Shown one piece after another: positions 45,105 through 56,964 of a DNA stretch of 64,000 bases. Under the pieces are notes generated by a model. It was not told the DNA's origin. It was given only the letters and a program-made list of their open reading frames with translations, and did no database searches. The position numbers and the translations under genes were made by a program. This DNA is from Saussurea involucrata (Eukaryota > Streptophyta > Magnoliopsida > Asterales > Asteraceae). Position 1 is the stretch's first letter; every line of letters starts with the position of its first letter. The DNA lies in assembly GCA_033807775.1 (NCBI GenBank), contig CM066319.1, positions 164,342,361-164,406,360 on the forward strand. The letters are read 5' to 3'.

Positions 45105-46591
45105 AATGAACAGAAAGTAAAGGTACACACACAGGAAACACCTCAGCTAGACAGGATTCCTTGCCACTTGTAGGATGGTAGGTCAAGTCAATCACTAAGG
45201 TGCCCGAAGAAACAGTATAAGTAGCACACACTAGATGAGAGAACACTTACAGTGAATGATCAAAAACCAGTACGCAGCGGAAACAGTAATCTCTGTTACC
45301 AGAGATTTCAAAGTCCAGATAACAAACCTGAACAAATATGTAAGAGGGAAGAGAATGCACACTGAATAAACCCAAGAACAGAGAACCACAATGTGTAAAC
45401 TTCTCAACTTCTTGAAATCAAGCAAAGGCAGACTCAAGAACAATCTGCAAATGTCAGTATGTTATGAGTTTAGAGCAGATCAAACGATTGCTCCTAATAA
45501 ACACACTGAGATAAGCAGATGTGTTTCGAGTTCCTATTCACCAAGTGTGGACCAAACGTTAATGATAGACACAAAAATTTTGAAAGCATAGATAAACAGC
45601 CAGTCTCAAGATTCTGATCACACACATTTGATTTATATATTCACGTAAAGAAAAAACGAAGATCAGTACAAAAAAAATATGAGTCAGAATCACAAGAGGT
45701 TTTAAAAAACAAAAAACCTAGTAGAGTAGTTAGTTTTAAAAAAGTTTACTACACAGCCTGATCTACACACCAATGACCAACATATCTACATAACTAACAG
45801 GGATCTGAGCCTTCCTAGCATCATACGTATTACAATGTAAGGAAGGTAAGATTCAAGATACGCAGATCTGTAGTTTATATGGTGATTTACAAAAAAAAAG
45901 GAAAACAGATCGAGATGATCAACCGAGGATCCACAATATAGACATAGATAACATCACAGATCTGGAATCACTAAGTCCACAGTTACCAGATCTTATGTAA
46001 AACAAGGCAGCCTACAGACTGAAACATTAGACTCATGAACTGTAATATTGAAGAAGGCAACTTACAGATATGAAGTAACTATGTTGAAAGTTACCAGATC
46101 TTGAATGTTACACAAAACAAAAGAACAGATCAAGACTATAAGGTCAAGATCTTCGATATTAGAAGTGAAAAACACAGATCTAAATAGATCAGGGTTTATG
46201 GGATGAAAAACACCGACTATTGTCTGATCAGAGCTATGAAGCCAAGATCAAAGAACGTCGATTCTATAGATGCACATGTGAAACAAATAGAAAAAAAAAA
46301 CACCAGATCTGAAAATAGGTCAGATTAAGAACTGGAAAAACATGATTACTTCTGTTCAGAGCTAGAAAACTAAGAACAAGAAAAATCAGTAATGACAAAC
46401 GAATCTGAAATCAAGTCAGATCGAAAATAGATGAAGACGATTACTCCTGTTCAGAGCTAGAAAGCTAAGATCAGGGAGAATCGGTAAAATAGTGAGTAAA
46501 GAAAAAACTAATACAAGTGAATGAAGATCAGAGAGTTATACCAGAGACGATCGTCGCTTTGCAAACAACTCCGTCGAGGATCAGCCGTATA
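45105..46591 (-). other. Long untranslated leader of the Tork-like element
   Basis: About 1.5 kb between primer site and gag, without an ORF. It is rich in AGATCTG/CAGATC words, and a block with CAGAGCTA and AAGATCA/AAGAACA recurs three times near 46230, 46360 and 46450. By position it would carry the packaging and dimerisation signals. Confidence 0.6.
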
Positions 46592-46603
46592 GCTCTGATA
46601 CCA
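46592..46603 (-). other. Primer-binding site of the Tork-like element
   Basis: TGGTATCAGAGC on the minus strand, complementary to initiator tRNA-Met, 10-16 bases after the LTR. Confidence 0.9.
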
Positions 46604-46619
46604 TCTTCGAATATGTAAA

Positions 46620-47039
46620 CTAAACTTGTATTAAAACTCAAACACTTTTACAAATAAATCTCACTACAATATACACTCAATCACTCAAGAACTTCAAAAG
46701 ATTTGAAGCTATATACTCTAAATCTAAACCCTAAAATCAGCTACAAAAGCTCTGTGAATGTGAGAGAGTTAGAGACGTAAAAATGACTGAATACTCAACA
46801 AACCCTAATCGCTTCAGTTTTATAATCCAACACTATTACGAATTTACACTTTAGTCCTTTTCTTCTTAGCCCTTGAATTCTCTTTATTTGCTCCGGTACC
46901 CTTCCTTCAACCAACCATTGAAGCGTAGTACATGACTTCTCCCATTCTACAAGTTTGGTCCTCATACAATTAAAACAATAACAAAACACAATAAATTAGT
47001 ATTACAATAACAAGATTGGTTTAATAATCAGTTTTAACA
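46620..47039 (-). repeat. 5' LTR of the Tork-like element
   Basis: Sites that differ from the 3' LTR include ATCAGCTAC versus ATCAGATAC, GCGTAG versus GCGCAG, and TCTCCC versus TCTCTC. About 99% identity indicates a recent insertion. Confidence 0.9.
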
Positions 47040-47880
47040 GATTAATATTTTATTCAACTTTTGTAATTATATATATATTAATAGTTTAGATGAGAATCAT
47101 GCGAGAAATTAAACATTATGAGACAAGGCGAATGAGATATTACACTTATCGCCTTCTCTGAAAATCCATAACCCCATGTGCTACGGTAATATCGTGCCGT
47201 ACTGGAGTGATCTAATATGTGGTTTCACACGTTCCACCACTTCTCCGTTCATTTCCAATATTGATCGTGAAATCCATATACCAGTCGTGAGCGATAGCGA
47301 AGCCTAGAGAGGCGCAGGGCAGGATCCAAGAGCTTAGAAAGGGTTAGGAAAGGAGCAGAGAAGGGGTTGGATTTCACCTATGATCAGATCAGTGGGCAAC
47401 CATAGTTTACTTTTTTTGTAGTGTTGTTAACGTTGTTGAAAGCTCATTACTTATTTAAGTAGGCCTCGTTTTCGGAGTTGCTCCCAGCTCACACTATGGT
47501 GGAGGAGGTGCCGTGAAGATCTAGGAGTGTGAGCAGTACGAGCTGAAAGGCTCCCATTTAATTTGAACGGAAGGAAATTCCCAAGCAAGAAACTTGGTTA
47601 CCTTCATACTTGGCTCGCATAAAGTTTAACTTCCCGTTTAATAGTTTAATACATTATAATATTAAATATATATTATTTTATTATTATTATAATACTAAAG
47701 ATGTTTTTAGTGTTTTTATTTTTGTATGTGAATGGAGTTGAGTTTTTTTAATGTTTAATGGATCCACCATCACTTTTAGTGTTCTTTTTACGGTGGTTGG
47801 AGATTTAATCATAATGATTTCTTGAGTTACTTTTTCACGATTTACAGGGTTGTAAAAATTCATAACCTATATATATATAT
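47040..47880. other. Intergenic sequence, no gene recognised
   Basis: Mixed sequence with a slightly GC-richer part at 47150-47540, but no ORF above 60 residues and no repeat partner in the window. Confidence 0.5.
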
Positions 47881-48090
47881 ACATAGACGAAAAATTGTGT
47901 GAGAAGAATAATTAAGATGAGAAACATAATAGAAAATCTGAACCCTTAATCACTTTAATCGCACCCCACCCCATGAATAGCGCGTGAAAGGTAATTGATT
48001 CGGTACATCTTATCGTAACATGCATCTAAGGGTGAAGATCTTTTCTTATCTTCTTCCCAGAACTTTTATTCTAATTGAAATTCAATCCTA
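47881..48090. mobile_element. Possible inverted-repeat MITE in an AT tract
   Basis: TATATATATA precedes ACATAGACGAAAAATTG and ATAATAGAAAATCTGAACCC. The reverse complement of the right side shows a related order (TATATAGGATTGAATT, AAGAAAAGATCTTCACCC). The match is loose; it is the same layout as the elements at 3152, 3441 and 38541. Confidence 0.35.
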
Positions 48091-49057
48091 TATACATATA
48101 TAGCATATATAATTATTGTTGGATATGATCTGAACTGTCATAAAGTCTTGTAACAACTTTTGTAGTTTGCTTTTGAATATCATAACTTTTTAACTTGTAA
48201 GAGCATCCCCAATCATAAACCTCTGAAGAGGTTCATGACTCTGTTACATCAGTTTTCTCTCTCTGTTACATAAGTTTTCTCTTTCCTACTCATTTTATAA
48301 ATTTTTCACTCCCAATCGTGGACCGATTCATGGTTAATTTAATATAAACTATAATAATAACTAAATAATTAAAATTTACTTATTTTAATTAAAAGACAAT
48401 AATTAAAATTTTCTTATTATAATTAAAAACAATAGTTAAAATTTACAATAATAAAAGTCATAATAAATAAAAATTACGAAAATAAAGGCTATATTAAGAA
48501 AATCGTAAAAACTAAATAAATTGAATAATAAAAAATAGTAAATAAAAATTATAACAATATATAAAAAGTTACTAATTAAATAAATTAACTTATTCAGGTT
48601 GAAAATTAATTTATTTTTATTAAATTATTTTACAATTAAATAAATTAAATTAATTAATTATCTAAGTATATATATATGTAAATATAAAACTAATTTTTTA
48701 ATAGATAAAATGGGTTGTTTGCCACGTGATGTAGGCTCCAATGGTAGCAACATATAAGGCATTCCGTATCCATACACTCAAGCCTTGAGCCACCTCAGCG
48801 TCGCATCAGCTTTTCTCATTACCCTCTTATTACCCTCTCCTTATCCTAAAGTGGAGTACCCATACCCTCAAACCCTTTTGCCACCTCATTTTTTTTAATT
48901 CTTTTATTTATACATTTAATTATTTAACAAAATAAAAATATTTATATATTTTTTAATAAATAAAAATAAGATAAATAATAAAAATAAAAATTCATATCAT
49001 TCATTAAAAATAAAAATTACAAAATAAATTTAAAAATTACAAAATAAATTTAAAAAT

Positions 49058-49880
49058 CTACTCGTCGTCATTGTTGGGAACTTGGATACGCCAAATATGT
49101 TCGACCAAATCCGACCGAAGGTTATTATGAGTGTCCCAGTTTTTGACTTCTCGAACATTTGTCGCGCGTTGTTCCTCACTGATTTGGGTTTCGATATCAT
49201 CCGTGAAAAAGTCGTTTTCATCGCCACCACAAATAGCATGGTCTTCATCTTCGAGTATCATATTGTGTAATATGACACAAGTGTACATAATGTTTCCCAA
49301 TCTTGTCGGTTCCCATCCGCGTGCCGGGTTATGAAGTATATGCCAACGTTGTTTAAGCACGCCAAAAGCTCGTTCAACATCTTTACGTGCCGTTTCTTGC
49401 GCGGACTTGAACTTTTGTCGTTTAGGGTTATGTGGGCACGGAAATGACTTTACGAAAGTAGCCCATTCCGGATATATCCCATCCGCTAGATAATATCCGT
49501 GCTCGTAGGTGGCTCCATTCACCTCAAAAGGGCAGTCGGGTGCTTTTCCATCATATGCATTGTTGAAGATGGGCGACTGATTGAGAACATTGATGTCGTT
49601 GTTGGAACCGGCAACACCAAAGTATGCATGCCAGATCCATAGATCTTGAGAGGCCACTGCCTCTAGCATGATTGTCGGGTGCTCATGATCACCTCTCATG
49701 AATTGACCTCGCCATGCTACCGGACAATTTGCCCACGCCCAATGAGTACAGTTTATGCTTCCAAGCATGCCGGAAAATCCGTGTTTAGCTTCATGCGCGG
49801 CGTACAACTTCTGAATATCAATAAAAGTAGGCTTGCGTAAATATTTTTGACCATACAGTTCAATAATACTTGTGCAGACA
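49058..49880 (-). pseudogene. Harbinger transposase, DDE nuclease part
   Basis: Protein-like text starts at SIIELYGQKYLRKPT, about residue 22 of the frame that opens at 49933. The nuclease has GMLGSINCTHWAW, where the family has Asp in place of this Asn (codon 49751-49753 reads AAC), YYLADGIYPEW with the second Asp, and KDVERAFGVLKQRW with the catalytic Glu. A C-terminal HNMILEDE block is present. Loss of the first acidic residue removes metal binding, and the frameshift removes the N-terminal domain. The family cuts and pastes elements with TTA/TAA target duplications, which fits the flanks. Confidence 0.92.
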
Positions 49881-50345
49881 ATCTCGTGACGTTTTCTCTC
49901 CCATACGGATGTACTCGTCAAGACAGTCAGCATCTACTCCATACGCCAATTGCCGAATAGCGGAAATACACTTTTGTATCGGAGAAAAACCTTTTTTGTA
50001 AATGGCGTCCAACCGAAGTGTAAAATATGGATATTGTCCTTGTAAATCTTCAATTATTCGTTCGAATAGCTGCCTCATCATCCTGAACCGCCGCCTAAAC
50101 ATATCCGGTGTATAAACCGGGTTGTTGCTAAAGTAGTCCCGCATTAACCGCTCGTTTGTAGCTACTCGACCTCTTTCTATATTCGCGCCCCTCTCTCTTC
50201 TTGACGATGAGACGGTGCTACCATAAATTAATTGTGCAGTCTCTCGAACTAAGCCTACAAAAATTTCCCTTTGTATATGCAACAACTCGTCGGTGTCTAC
50301 GGATGATGATGATGTGGTCGATGAACCGGGTTGTGGCGAATCCAT
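49863..50345 (-). pseudogene. Harbinger transposase, N-terminal part
   Basis: MDSPQPGSS opens a 161-residue frame with the plant Harbinger N-terminal region: RLMRDYFSNNPVYTPDMFRRRFRMMRQLFERI, QGQYPYFTLRLDAIYKKGFSPIQKC and AIRQLAYGVDADCLDEYIRMGE. This helical part is the DNA-binding and dimer region. The frame ends with TSRDCLHKYY and a stop at 49860-49862; the nuclease part continues in another frame, with a few codons apparently missing between. Confidence 0.85.
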
Positions 50346-50708
50346 ATTGTTTAAAATATAGAGAATGGAAGAGAATGAGAGAGTTGTTTTGTGTGAAAAA
50401 TAAAATGGGTTAGGATTATATATATAGTGTGATTAAATTGAAAAATAAAATAAAAAAAAATAAAAATTATAACCGTTGCCAAACGTTCATATTGAATTTT
50501 ATTTAAAAAAAATTAAAAATCTTCGGGTAGCAACGGGTTGGGGAACCCGGGGCTGGAAGCCCGCTATGAGCCCGAGCCCCCCCCGTAGCGGTACCCGACC
50601 GAACCCGCTGAAGCCCGAGCCCGAGCCCGCCTTCCGCTACGCATGGTCTAAGGACCTGTGCATATGCTTAGCTGGAGGTTTGCAAACCCCCCATTGGGGA
50701 TGCTCTAA

Positions 50709-51484
50709 TATGATCAAGACAAACATAGTAAAATTAACATCCGGAATGACCAAACAAAATTTTCACTAATTATATTTATAAATGAGATCAGATCAAATGT
50801 GAGACATTTTAGACAAAAATAAGCTAGTTTATAAGTTACCTTATTTTTTAATACATGTTTAGATAACTATAAACTAGTTTTTTATAAGATAGAGTAGCAT
50901 TTGAGTAGCTTAAATATTCCAATTATACTCTCATTAATATTAATTTTTATTTATTAACTATTATTATAAATAATATTCATTATTAAATTTAATTCTTATT
51001 ATTAATTAATATCAACTAAAAATTATTAAAGTAGATTTTTATTATTGATTGATATTAATTAGTTAGTTTGAATTATTGTTAATTATATCAATTATTTTTT
51101 AATATTTTTTGGTATTAATCAATATATTTTAATTATTAATTACTATTATCCTTTTAATTATTATTTGATTATATTTTCATAGTACATGTAACGATTATTT
51201 AAAGTTATAAATTAATATATATTTTTTTCTAAAGAGTGTTTTAACAAATTTAAAATTTGTAGTATATATGTAAATTCTTTTAACTAATATATTATATTAT
51301 TTAATTTTCTTTACTATATTGGTTGTATTAATTAACGTATTATCTTGTTGTAAATCTATTTCAATTATATAATTAAATATTATAATTGATAATTTTTTGA
51401 AATATTCTTTTTGGTTAATTTATATGTTTATAAGCTAGCTTTTGTAATCATGACTTATTCATCGATTAACTTATCATCTACCAT
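50709..51484. other. Very AT-rich intergenic sequence
   Basis: Simple AT-rich sequence with TTATTAATTA-like words. No gene or repeat boundary is seen. Confidence 0.6.
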
Positions 51485-51489
51485 CTAAC

Positions 51490-51921
51490 CAGGGACGGAT
51501 CCAGAAACTTTTTCATACGGTGGCACCATATTTTTTCATACGGTTTTTATCGACATGTATATCTTTTATAACAACGTTCAATATCAACCAATGTGTTTTT
51601 AGCCAAATTTCGACATTTCGAGGGATTTTTAAAGTTTTTGTTTTGATTTTAGGGATTTTTAAGTTTTTTTATCGATTTTGAAAGACTTTTCGGTATTTTT
51701 GGTTGATTTCGGGAGATTTTTTCGTTAATTTTGGTTGATTTCAAGAGTTTTCCGGTATTTTTGGTTGATTACGAGGTACGCTTGCACTTCCAAGAGAATA
51801 CGGGAGCACCTCCTAAAACGATATGGTTGCACCTATCACGAAACAAAAAAAATTACCCTTCGTCGAAGAAATAATACGATAGCACGTGCCACCGTGTGCC
51901 CTTAACTGGGTTCGTCCGTGT
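51490..51921. mobile_element. hAT-like MITE of about 430 bp
   Basis: The ends AGGGACGGATCCAG and CTGGGTTCGTCCGTGT are inverted repeats with mismatches. CTAAC occurs just outside both (51485-51489 and 51922-51926), a possible part of the target duplication. The interior has repeated GGGATTTTT and TTTTTGGTTGATT words and no ORF. Confidence 0.55.
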
Positions 51922-51926
51922 CTAAC

Positions 51927-52377
51927 TTATCAGCTATCAACTACATCTATCTAATTTGGAAAACATAGCCTTACGTAAATGAGGGTTAAAATTTTAAACA
52001 AAAACAACTATACAAATATATATGAATACACGGAATATAGAGACATATTTTTGAAACTTGATACTACAGCAAGCATAGAAAACAAAATTCAGATGTCGAC
52101 TGAAAACTCGTGGGTATGGTTCTTTGTATACTGTAGCTACCACGTGGATGTCACGTGTTAAGTGTCAGCAGCTTCTCCGGTCTGCTAGAACTCTTCATTA
52201 ATACACGTGGCAACAACCACAAAACCCACTTCTATATATAATATTACACGTTACAACACCAAAATTAGCAAAGAAATCAATCGCAACTTAACTAAGGTAT
52301 TTGTAATTGATGTTTAATTAGGATTTGTCTAAAGGTGTAAATTAATTGATCCAAGAGTGGAGATTTTTTAACCTTTC
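51927..52377. other. Intergenic sequence, no gene recognised
   Basis: A 60-residue ORF is present but without protein character. Two CACGTG words (52142-52155 and 52205) occur near a TATATATAAT stretch, so an old promoter is possible but unsupported. Confidence 0.45.
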
Positions 52378-52380
52378 TTA

Positions 52381-52702
52381 GAGCATGAGTACCATTACCC
52401 AATGAACCCACTGAACCCGATTGCCACTCAACGCCACATCAGCTTTTCTCTTTTCTACCCTCCTTATCCAAAAGTGGAGTATCGCCTACCCACTGAACCC
52501 AATACTACCCGCTACCTATAACCCACTCGCCACCTCTCACAACATCCTCGGGTACCACCGGGTTCACGAACCCGCACCCCTTACCCGCGCTGAACCCGCC
52601 CCCACCCCGTACCCCTACTCGATCTTCACTTCTGATACCCGCTGTGCCACGAAGGCCTTATCCGATCCCGTACCCGCAGGCGGTACGGGTGGGCGGGTGG
52701 CC
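52381..52702. mobile_element. PIF/Harbinger MITE, 322 bp, related to the inner Harbinger
   Basis: TTA stands on both sides (52378-52380 and 52703-52705). The left 110 bp (CGCCACATCAGCTTTTCTC, CCTTATCC-AAAGTGGAGTA) match 48790-48870 of the inner Harbinger. The rest is GC-rich with CCCGTACCC words. The small ORF over this region is a by-product. Confidence 0.75.
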
Positions 52703-52705
52703 TTA

Positions 52706-52897
52706 TAATAATTATTAGAGTAAATTGTATTTTTGGTCCCTGTGGTTATATGATTTCTTCGAAAGGAGTACCTGAACTTCAATAAGTCAAAGAGTGGTAC
52801 CTGAGTTATACGATTTTGCTCCTAATCTAGTCCCTGATCACTAACCCCGTCTATTTGGTCTGTTAGTGCCAGTGGTAGTTTCGTCCAGGTACCAAAA
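52706..52897. mobile_element. MULE-like end fragment
   Basis: TAAATTGTATTTTTGGTCCC recalls the TTACATATTTGGTCCCTCG end of the element in the tandem units. It is cut off by the LTR that starts at 52898, so only one end is left. Confidence 0.35.
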
Positions 52898-53176
52898 TAA
52901 AACACCCTGAAATTCACAATAAATTTAAACCTTAAATTTATCAAAGTTTACTACCAAAATTTCAAACTTACAAAAATTTATCATAACAACAGCTAATCTA
53001 ATCCATAATCAACAGAAATAGATTATCATAGTTGTTCACAACCTCTTTCAAAATACCTTCTATAATACTAAATTCTCCATCACCAATCCAAAAGCACAAC
53101 TCTGGCATTCGTTGACACTCATCCCTTTGAATCCCTTCCCGAGCTAATACCTGGTAAGAAAATTGAACTTGAAACG

Positions 53177-53197
53177 ATTAGGCTTACGCCTAGTGAG
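53177..53197 (-). other. LTR stem-loop box (element Z)
   Basis: On the minus strand CTCACTAGGC GTAA GCCTAAT, a five-pair stem with a GNRA-type loop, about 280 bp from the LTR end. Confidence 0.65.
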
Positions 53198-53498
53198 AAC
53201 TGAGAACATCCAAATTTCAAATCAAATTCTTTAAAAGCTTTGAACCCAACATTGTAGCAAAGCGATTACATTAACCTGGTCCCAACTTTCTTACCGTATA
53301 CCAAACGTCCTTCGATAACATGAATCATATCGGATTTCATGAATATGACAACCTTCAGTATGTCATAGTATCATATTCGAGAGCACCACTACGAATCATC
53401 ACGGATTCTAGTTTACAGCTCATGTCCAAAAACTTACAATTAAGCGTCATGCGTTTTCCAAGAATGGAAGTAGAAATAGCAACTATATCTTGCCTATT

Positions 53499-53910
53499 TC
53501 TAATCTATGAATAGAAAACGGAAACAACAACAATACTTTGTCTATTTCACGTTTCCACATCTCCATTACGAATTGCAATTATACCTTGCTCATTCCTTCT
53601 TTTCAAGGATACACGGGAATAGCAATTATACCTTGCCTATTCCACGTCTCCATGTTACAATACGAATAACAATTATACTTTGCCTATTCAATCATTTCAA
53701 CATGAATAGCAATTCTACTTTGCCTATTCAATCATTTCAACATGAATAGCAATTCCACTTTGCCTATTCAACCATTTCAACATGAATAGCAATTCTACTT
53801 TGTCTATTCAATCATTTGATATGAATAGCAATTCTACTTTACCTATTCATTGCATTCCACATGAATAGCAATTCTACTTTGCCTATTCATTACATTTCCT
53901 AGTATATATG
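53499..53910. repeat. 40-bp tandem repeat in LTR Z
   Basis: About seven to nine copies of a unit like ATGAATAGCAATTCTACTTT followed by GCCTATTCAATCATTTCAAC. The central copies (53695-53815) are nearly identical; the outer ones are degenerate. Confidence 0.9.
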
Positions 53911-54044
53911 AGTATCAACTCAAAGCACATACAACTCATCTCATATTCACAATCGAGTTATATTTGTGTTCGTACTGATAAATGATTAAGGTACTTTTCA
54001 TATTCAGAAAACACTTAATTATGAAAAGACCTCATACAGTGAGT

Positions 54045-54245
54045 TATCCGGTTACAATATTCATCCGGAACATTATTCATCCGGAAAACACTATTCATCC
54101 GGAAAACACTATTCATCCGGAAAACACTATTCATCCGGAATCACTATTCGTCCGGAACACTATTAATCCAGAATCACTATTCATCCGAAATCACTATTCA
54201 TCTGGAACATTATTCATTCAGAACACTATTCATTCGAAATCATTT
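54045..54245. repeat. ATTCATCCGGAA minisatellite in LTR Z
   Basis: About ten copies of CACTATTCATCCGGAA, 16-19 bp apart, each holding the palindrome TCCGGA. A second cluster of ACCGGAACCC/ACCGGATCCC words follows to about 54370. Confidence 0.9.
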
Positions 54246-55025
54246 TTCGGACTAAAAGTCTGGAACTCGAATCGGGACCGGATCCCAAACCGGAACCAGA
54301 AACCCATACCGGAACCCAATACCGGATCCCATACCGAATCTCTATTGGAACCGGATCTCATACCGGACTTTGATACAGGGATTACATCTGCGCATAAATT
54401 TTCACTACAATTTCTACGAACCAGTCGAGATATCTTTCTAAACCAGTAATCAAAGTTTACCAATACCATTTCTAACTTAAATCGTTCATAATTTAAATGG
54501 TATCAATTAAGATTTAACAAAGAGATGAACTCACCTGGTTCGAACTCAAAATCTCAGTGAAACCGAATTAATCCAGCAATCAACTTCAATTCTTATTCCA
54601 ATAACTGATTTAACCTAAGTGGAAGACGAATTTGAACTTAGGATTATCAATTTCAAAGAAGTGATTGCGAAATACATAAATTCCTTACCGAACGATGACC
54701 TGAATCGCATTTCTTGTAACACCCTCGAATTGGGAAAGAGCAACTAAATAAAATTTTCGATAATACAACCAAAATAATAGGATTTCTCCCTATAAATCAA
54801 TAAGGAAAATACCTCAATCAATACATATGACCCAAGTCTTAAATACAAAGGCTAAGTTCACATCGGGTGTTACTTAACTCAAGTACATTTGCTATTCCCA
54901 AAACTCAATGCGGAAGACTTCACTACCGATTCACCTCTCCAGCACACTATTAGCACTCGACATTTCGTAGTGTCACTAGAACTACTCCCAACCTGAACCT
55001 GTTGCACATGCCGACAAATAAAAAG

Positions 55026-55046
55026 GTTAGGCTAACGTCTAGTGAG
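55026..55046 (-). other. LTR stem-loop box (W 3' LTR)
   Basis: On the minus strand CTCACTAGAC GTTA GCCTAACC; one arm base differs from the 5' LTR copy, giving a mismatch or a G-T pair. Confidence 0.6.
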
Positions 55047-56964
55047 TTTAAGAGTTTATAACATGATTTATATATTTCATTGAATGAGAGCTTGTGACAT
55101 AAATCCTGATTTCCAAAATTGGTTTATGAAGGAATGCAAGTAATTATAAAGGAAAGTTCCCAAAATGTATAAAGTGTTTTCTAAAATGAATTCCAATCCT
55201 AACTCACTCAAAGCGTGCTTTGACGTTAAATATCCCAAGTAATTATAAACGTGAATAAAACCCAATATTCAAAACATCCAATAAGGACGAGGCGTAGAAC
55301 TCCGCCAATAAGCCATGGAAACATTTCATATGAATAAATTGCGTCACCGAAAATATGGATAAAAATAAATACCAAAAAACAACACCTTTCGGTATCGGGG
55401 AGACCCGATTCCATCTGAAGTGACGGGCCACAAAGTTAGGTCACTTATGATGTTACTGGATTACACCTCAAGTCCTGATCCTAGTTCCCATGCCATAAAG
55501 ACATCACAACCTCAAACCTTTCCATTTATCATGCCTCTAGTGCCTACTCCGTCGAGTTACACCTCAAGGACTTATGGGACCACATTGCCTATCCAGTCTA
55601 GACGAGTTACACCTCAAGGACTCCAATGTCCCCCATTGCCTACTCGCTAGTGGCCCCCAAAGGCCTACCACATATAACCATGTGTTCCCATAGTCTACTC
55701 CTCGTGCACTTGGGGATAGACCATCCAACAAAGTCTGACTTACGTGCCTATGGATCCAATGCAACACCGTCTACAATAACATGCCCATCCCGAAATGACT
55801 AAAACACTAGAGCATGTAAATATCAATAATGTGCAATATGTTTCAATAAATGCAGACCATAAATAAGACTCCACATTGAGCCATCAAAACCGGACAAAAT
55901 GCCCCAAGACTTCCTTAAAGTCAAAACCGAGCAAAATGCTCAAAACTCAATAGACCCATAAATAACGGTCATCATAGCCTAAAATGCAATTAAATATTGT
56001 TTAGGTAAACATGTACCACAAAATCATCACTAACCCAAAACTCGACACGAGTTAAAACAAAGGGTTTCCCCAAATGGACTTATACCCTTAATAATCCTCA
56101 AAATGACTCATGACACTAAGATGTGCCTTTTCCCAAATGGTTTATAAAATCAATTACCCAACATGAAAGAAAACCGTTGGATGAAACTCTATTTGAGCAA
56201 TAAATCATTTAAAGACATATTCACGATTTATACACATTAAAATATTCAAAAATCCCAAATATGGGTGTTTTACAAACTTTATAAAGTTAAACACTTCAAA
56301 AGAGTCAAATTTACCAAATAACCCGACAATTGATAATTTTAAATAAACACACAAATACTTGGAAAAATACATTTTTGGCATGTACAACGTTTTCACAAAT
56401 CAACTTGAACTCACCTTGCTAGATTTAGGCTAAATCTAGATTTTACCCCAATAAGAGCTCCTTGTAGAAACTTGAATCCACAAGCAATTCCTTCAAACCC
56501 TAGATTCAAAAGTTTTCCAAACATAAATGTACATGTCCAAGCACTTAGAATCATTCCCTAAACATCTTATATCAAAATCTTTATTTTGACCAAAACTCCA
56601 ATTTGACCTAACTTCCCCAAAATCACCCAAACCGAAATTTGAGAAATATAAAAACTATGAAGTCATCAATGGATCATTTTAAACTCATATGAAAGTTTAG
56701 AAGCTAGGAGGATGAACTCACCACTTAGGTTTTGATGAAAACCTAGAAACCTTAATTTTCTTGAATATGGAGGTGATGATGATGAACTCTTGATCTTTGC
56801 TTCCACTCCACCACCAAATACCCTTGAATCTTCCCAAAACTAACACTCTATCCTCAAAAATCTCTCAAATACGAAACCATGGCAATTTGAATCGCCAAAA
56901 ACGGAGTAGAAATGAAAGAGATATGACCAAATGAAGGAAAATCGGATTTTATGCACTACAGCCG

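Larger units (their letters stand above)
40172..47039 (-). mobile_element. Tork-like Ty1-copia element, about 6.9 kb
   Basis: LTRs of about 420 bp at 40172-40591 and 46620-47039 differ at about three sites. In minus orientation: 5' LTR, iMet primer site, a long untranslated leader, gag, zinc knuckle, protease, integrase, RT, RNase H, polypurine tract, 3' LTR. The bases outside the LTRs do not form a clear target duplication; the outer end of the 3' LTR may be altered, because the 5' LTR can be extended to TGTAAAC (46614) with a canonical TG...CA form. The coding region has several single-base frameshifts and stops. Confidence 0.93.
48758..50648 (-). mobile_element. Inner PIF/Harbinger transposon with a broken transposase
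   Basis: TAA stands on both sides (48755-48757 and 50649-50651). Ends GGCATTCCGTATCC and, reversed, GACCATGCGTAGCGG are degenerate inverted repeats. Between them is a minus-strand transposase in two frames. Both ends have GC-rich subterminal words (CCCGAGCCC on the right). Confidence 0.75.
48201..50705. mobile_element. Outer PIF/Harbinger MITE carrying an inner Harbinger
   Basis: Ends GAGCATCCCCAAT and ATTGGGGATGCTC are perfect 13-bp inverted repeats, with TAA on both sides (48198-48200 and 50706-50708). The outer element itself is 48201-48757 plus 50652-50705, about 0.6 kb, AT-rich and non-coding. Confidence 0.9.

Noticed and set aside
40172..47039. Target duplication of the Tork-like copia
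   Set aside because: AACCT on the left and GATTA on the right do not match at any boundary I tried, so none is claimed.
53982..54449. 155-residue ORF with HPENTI repeats
   Set aside because: It is the translation of the ATTCATCCGGAA minisatellite in an LTR.
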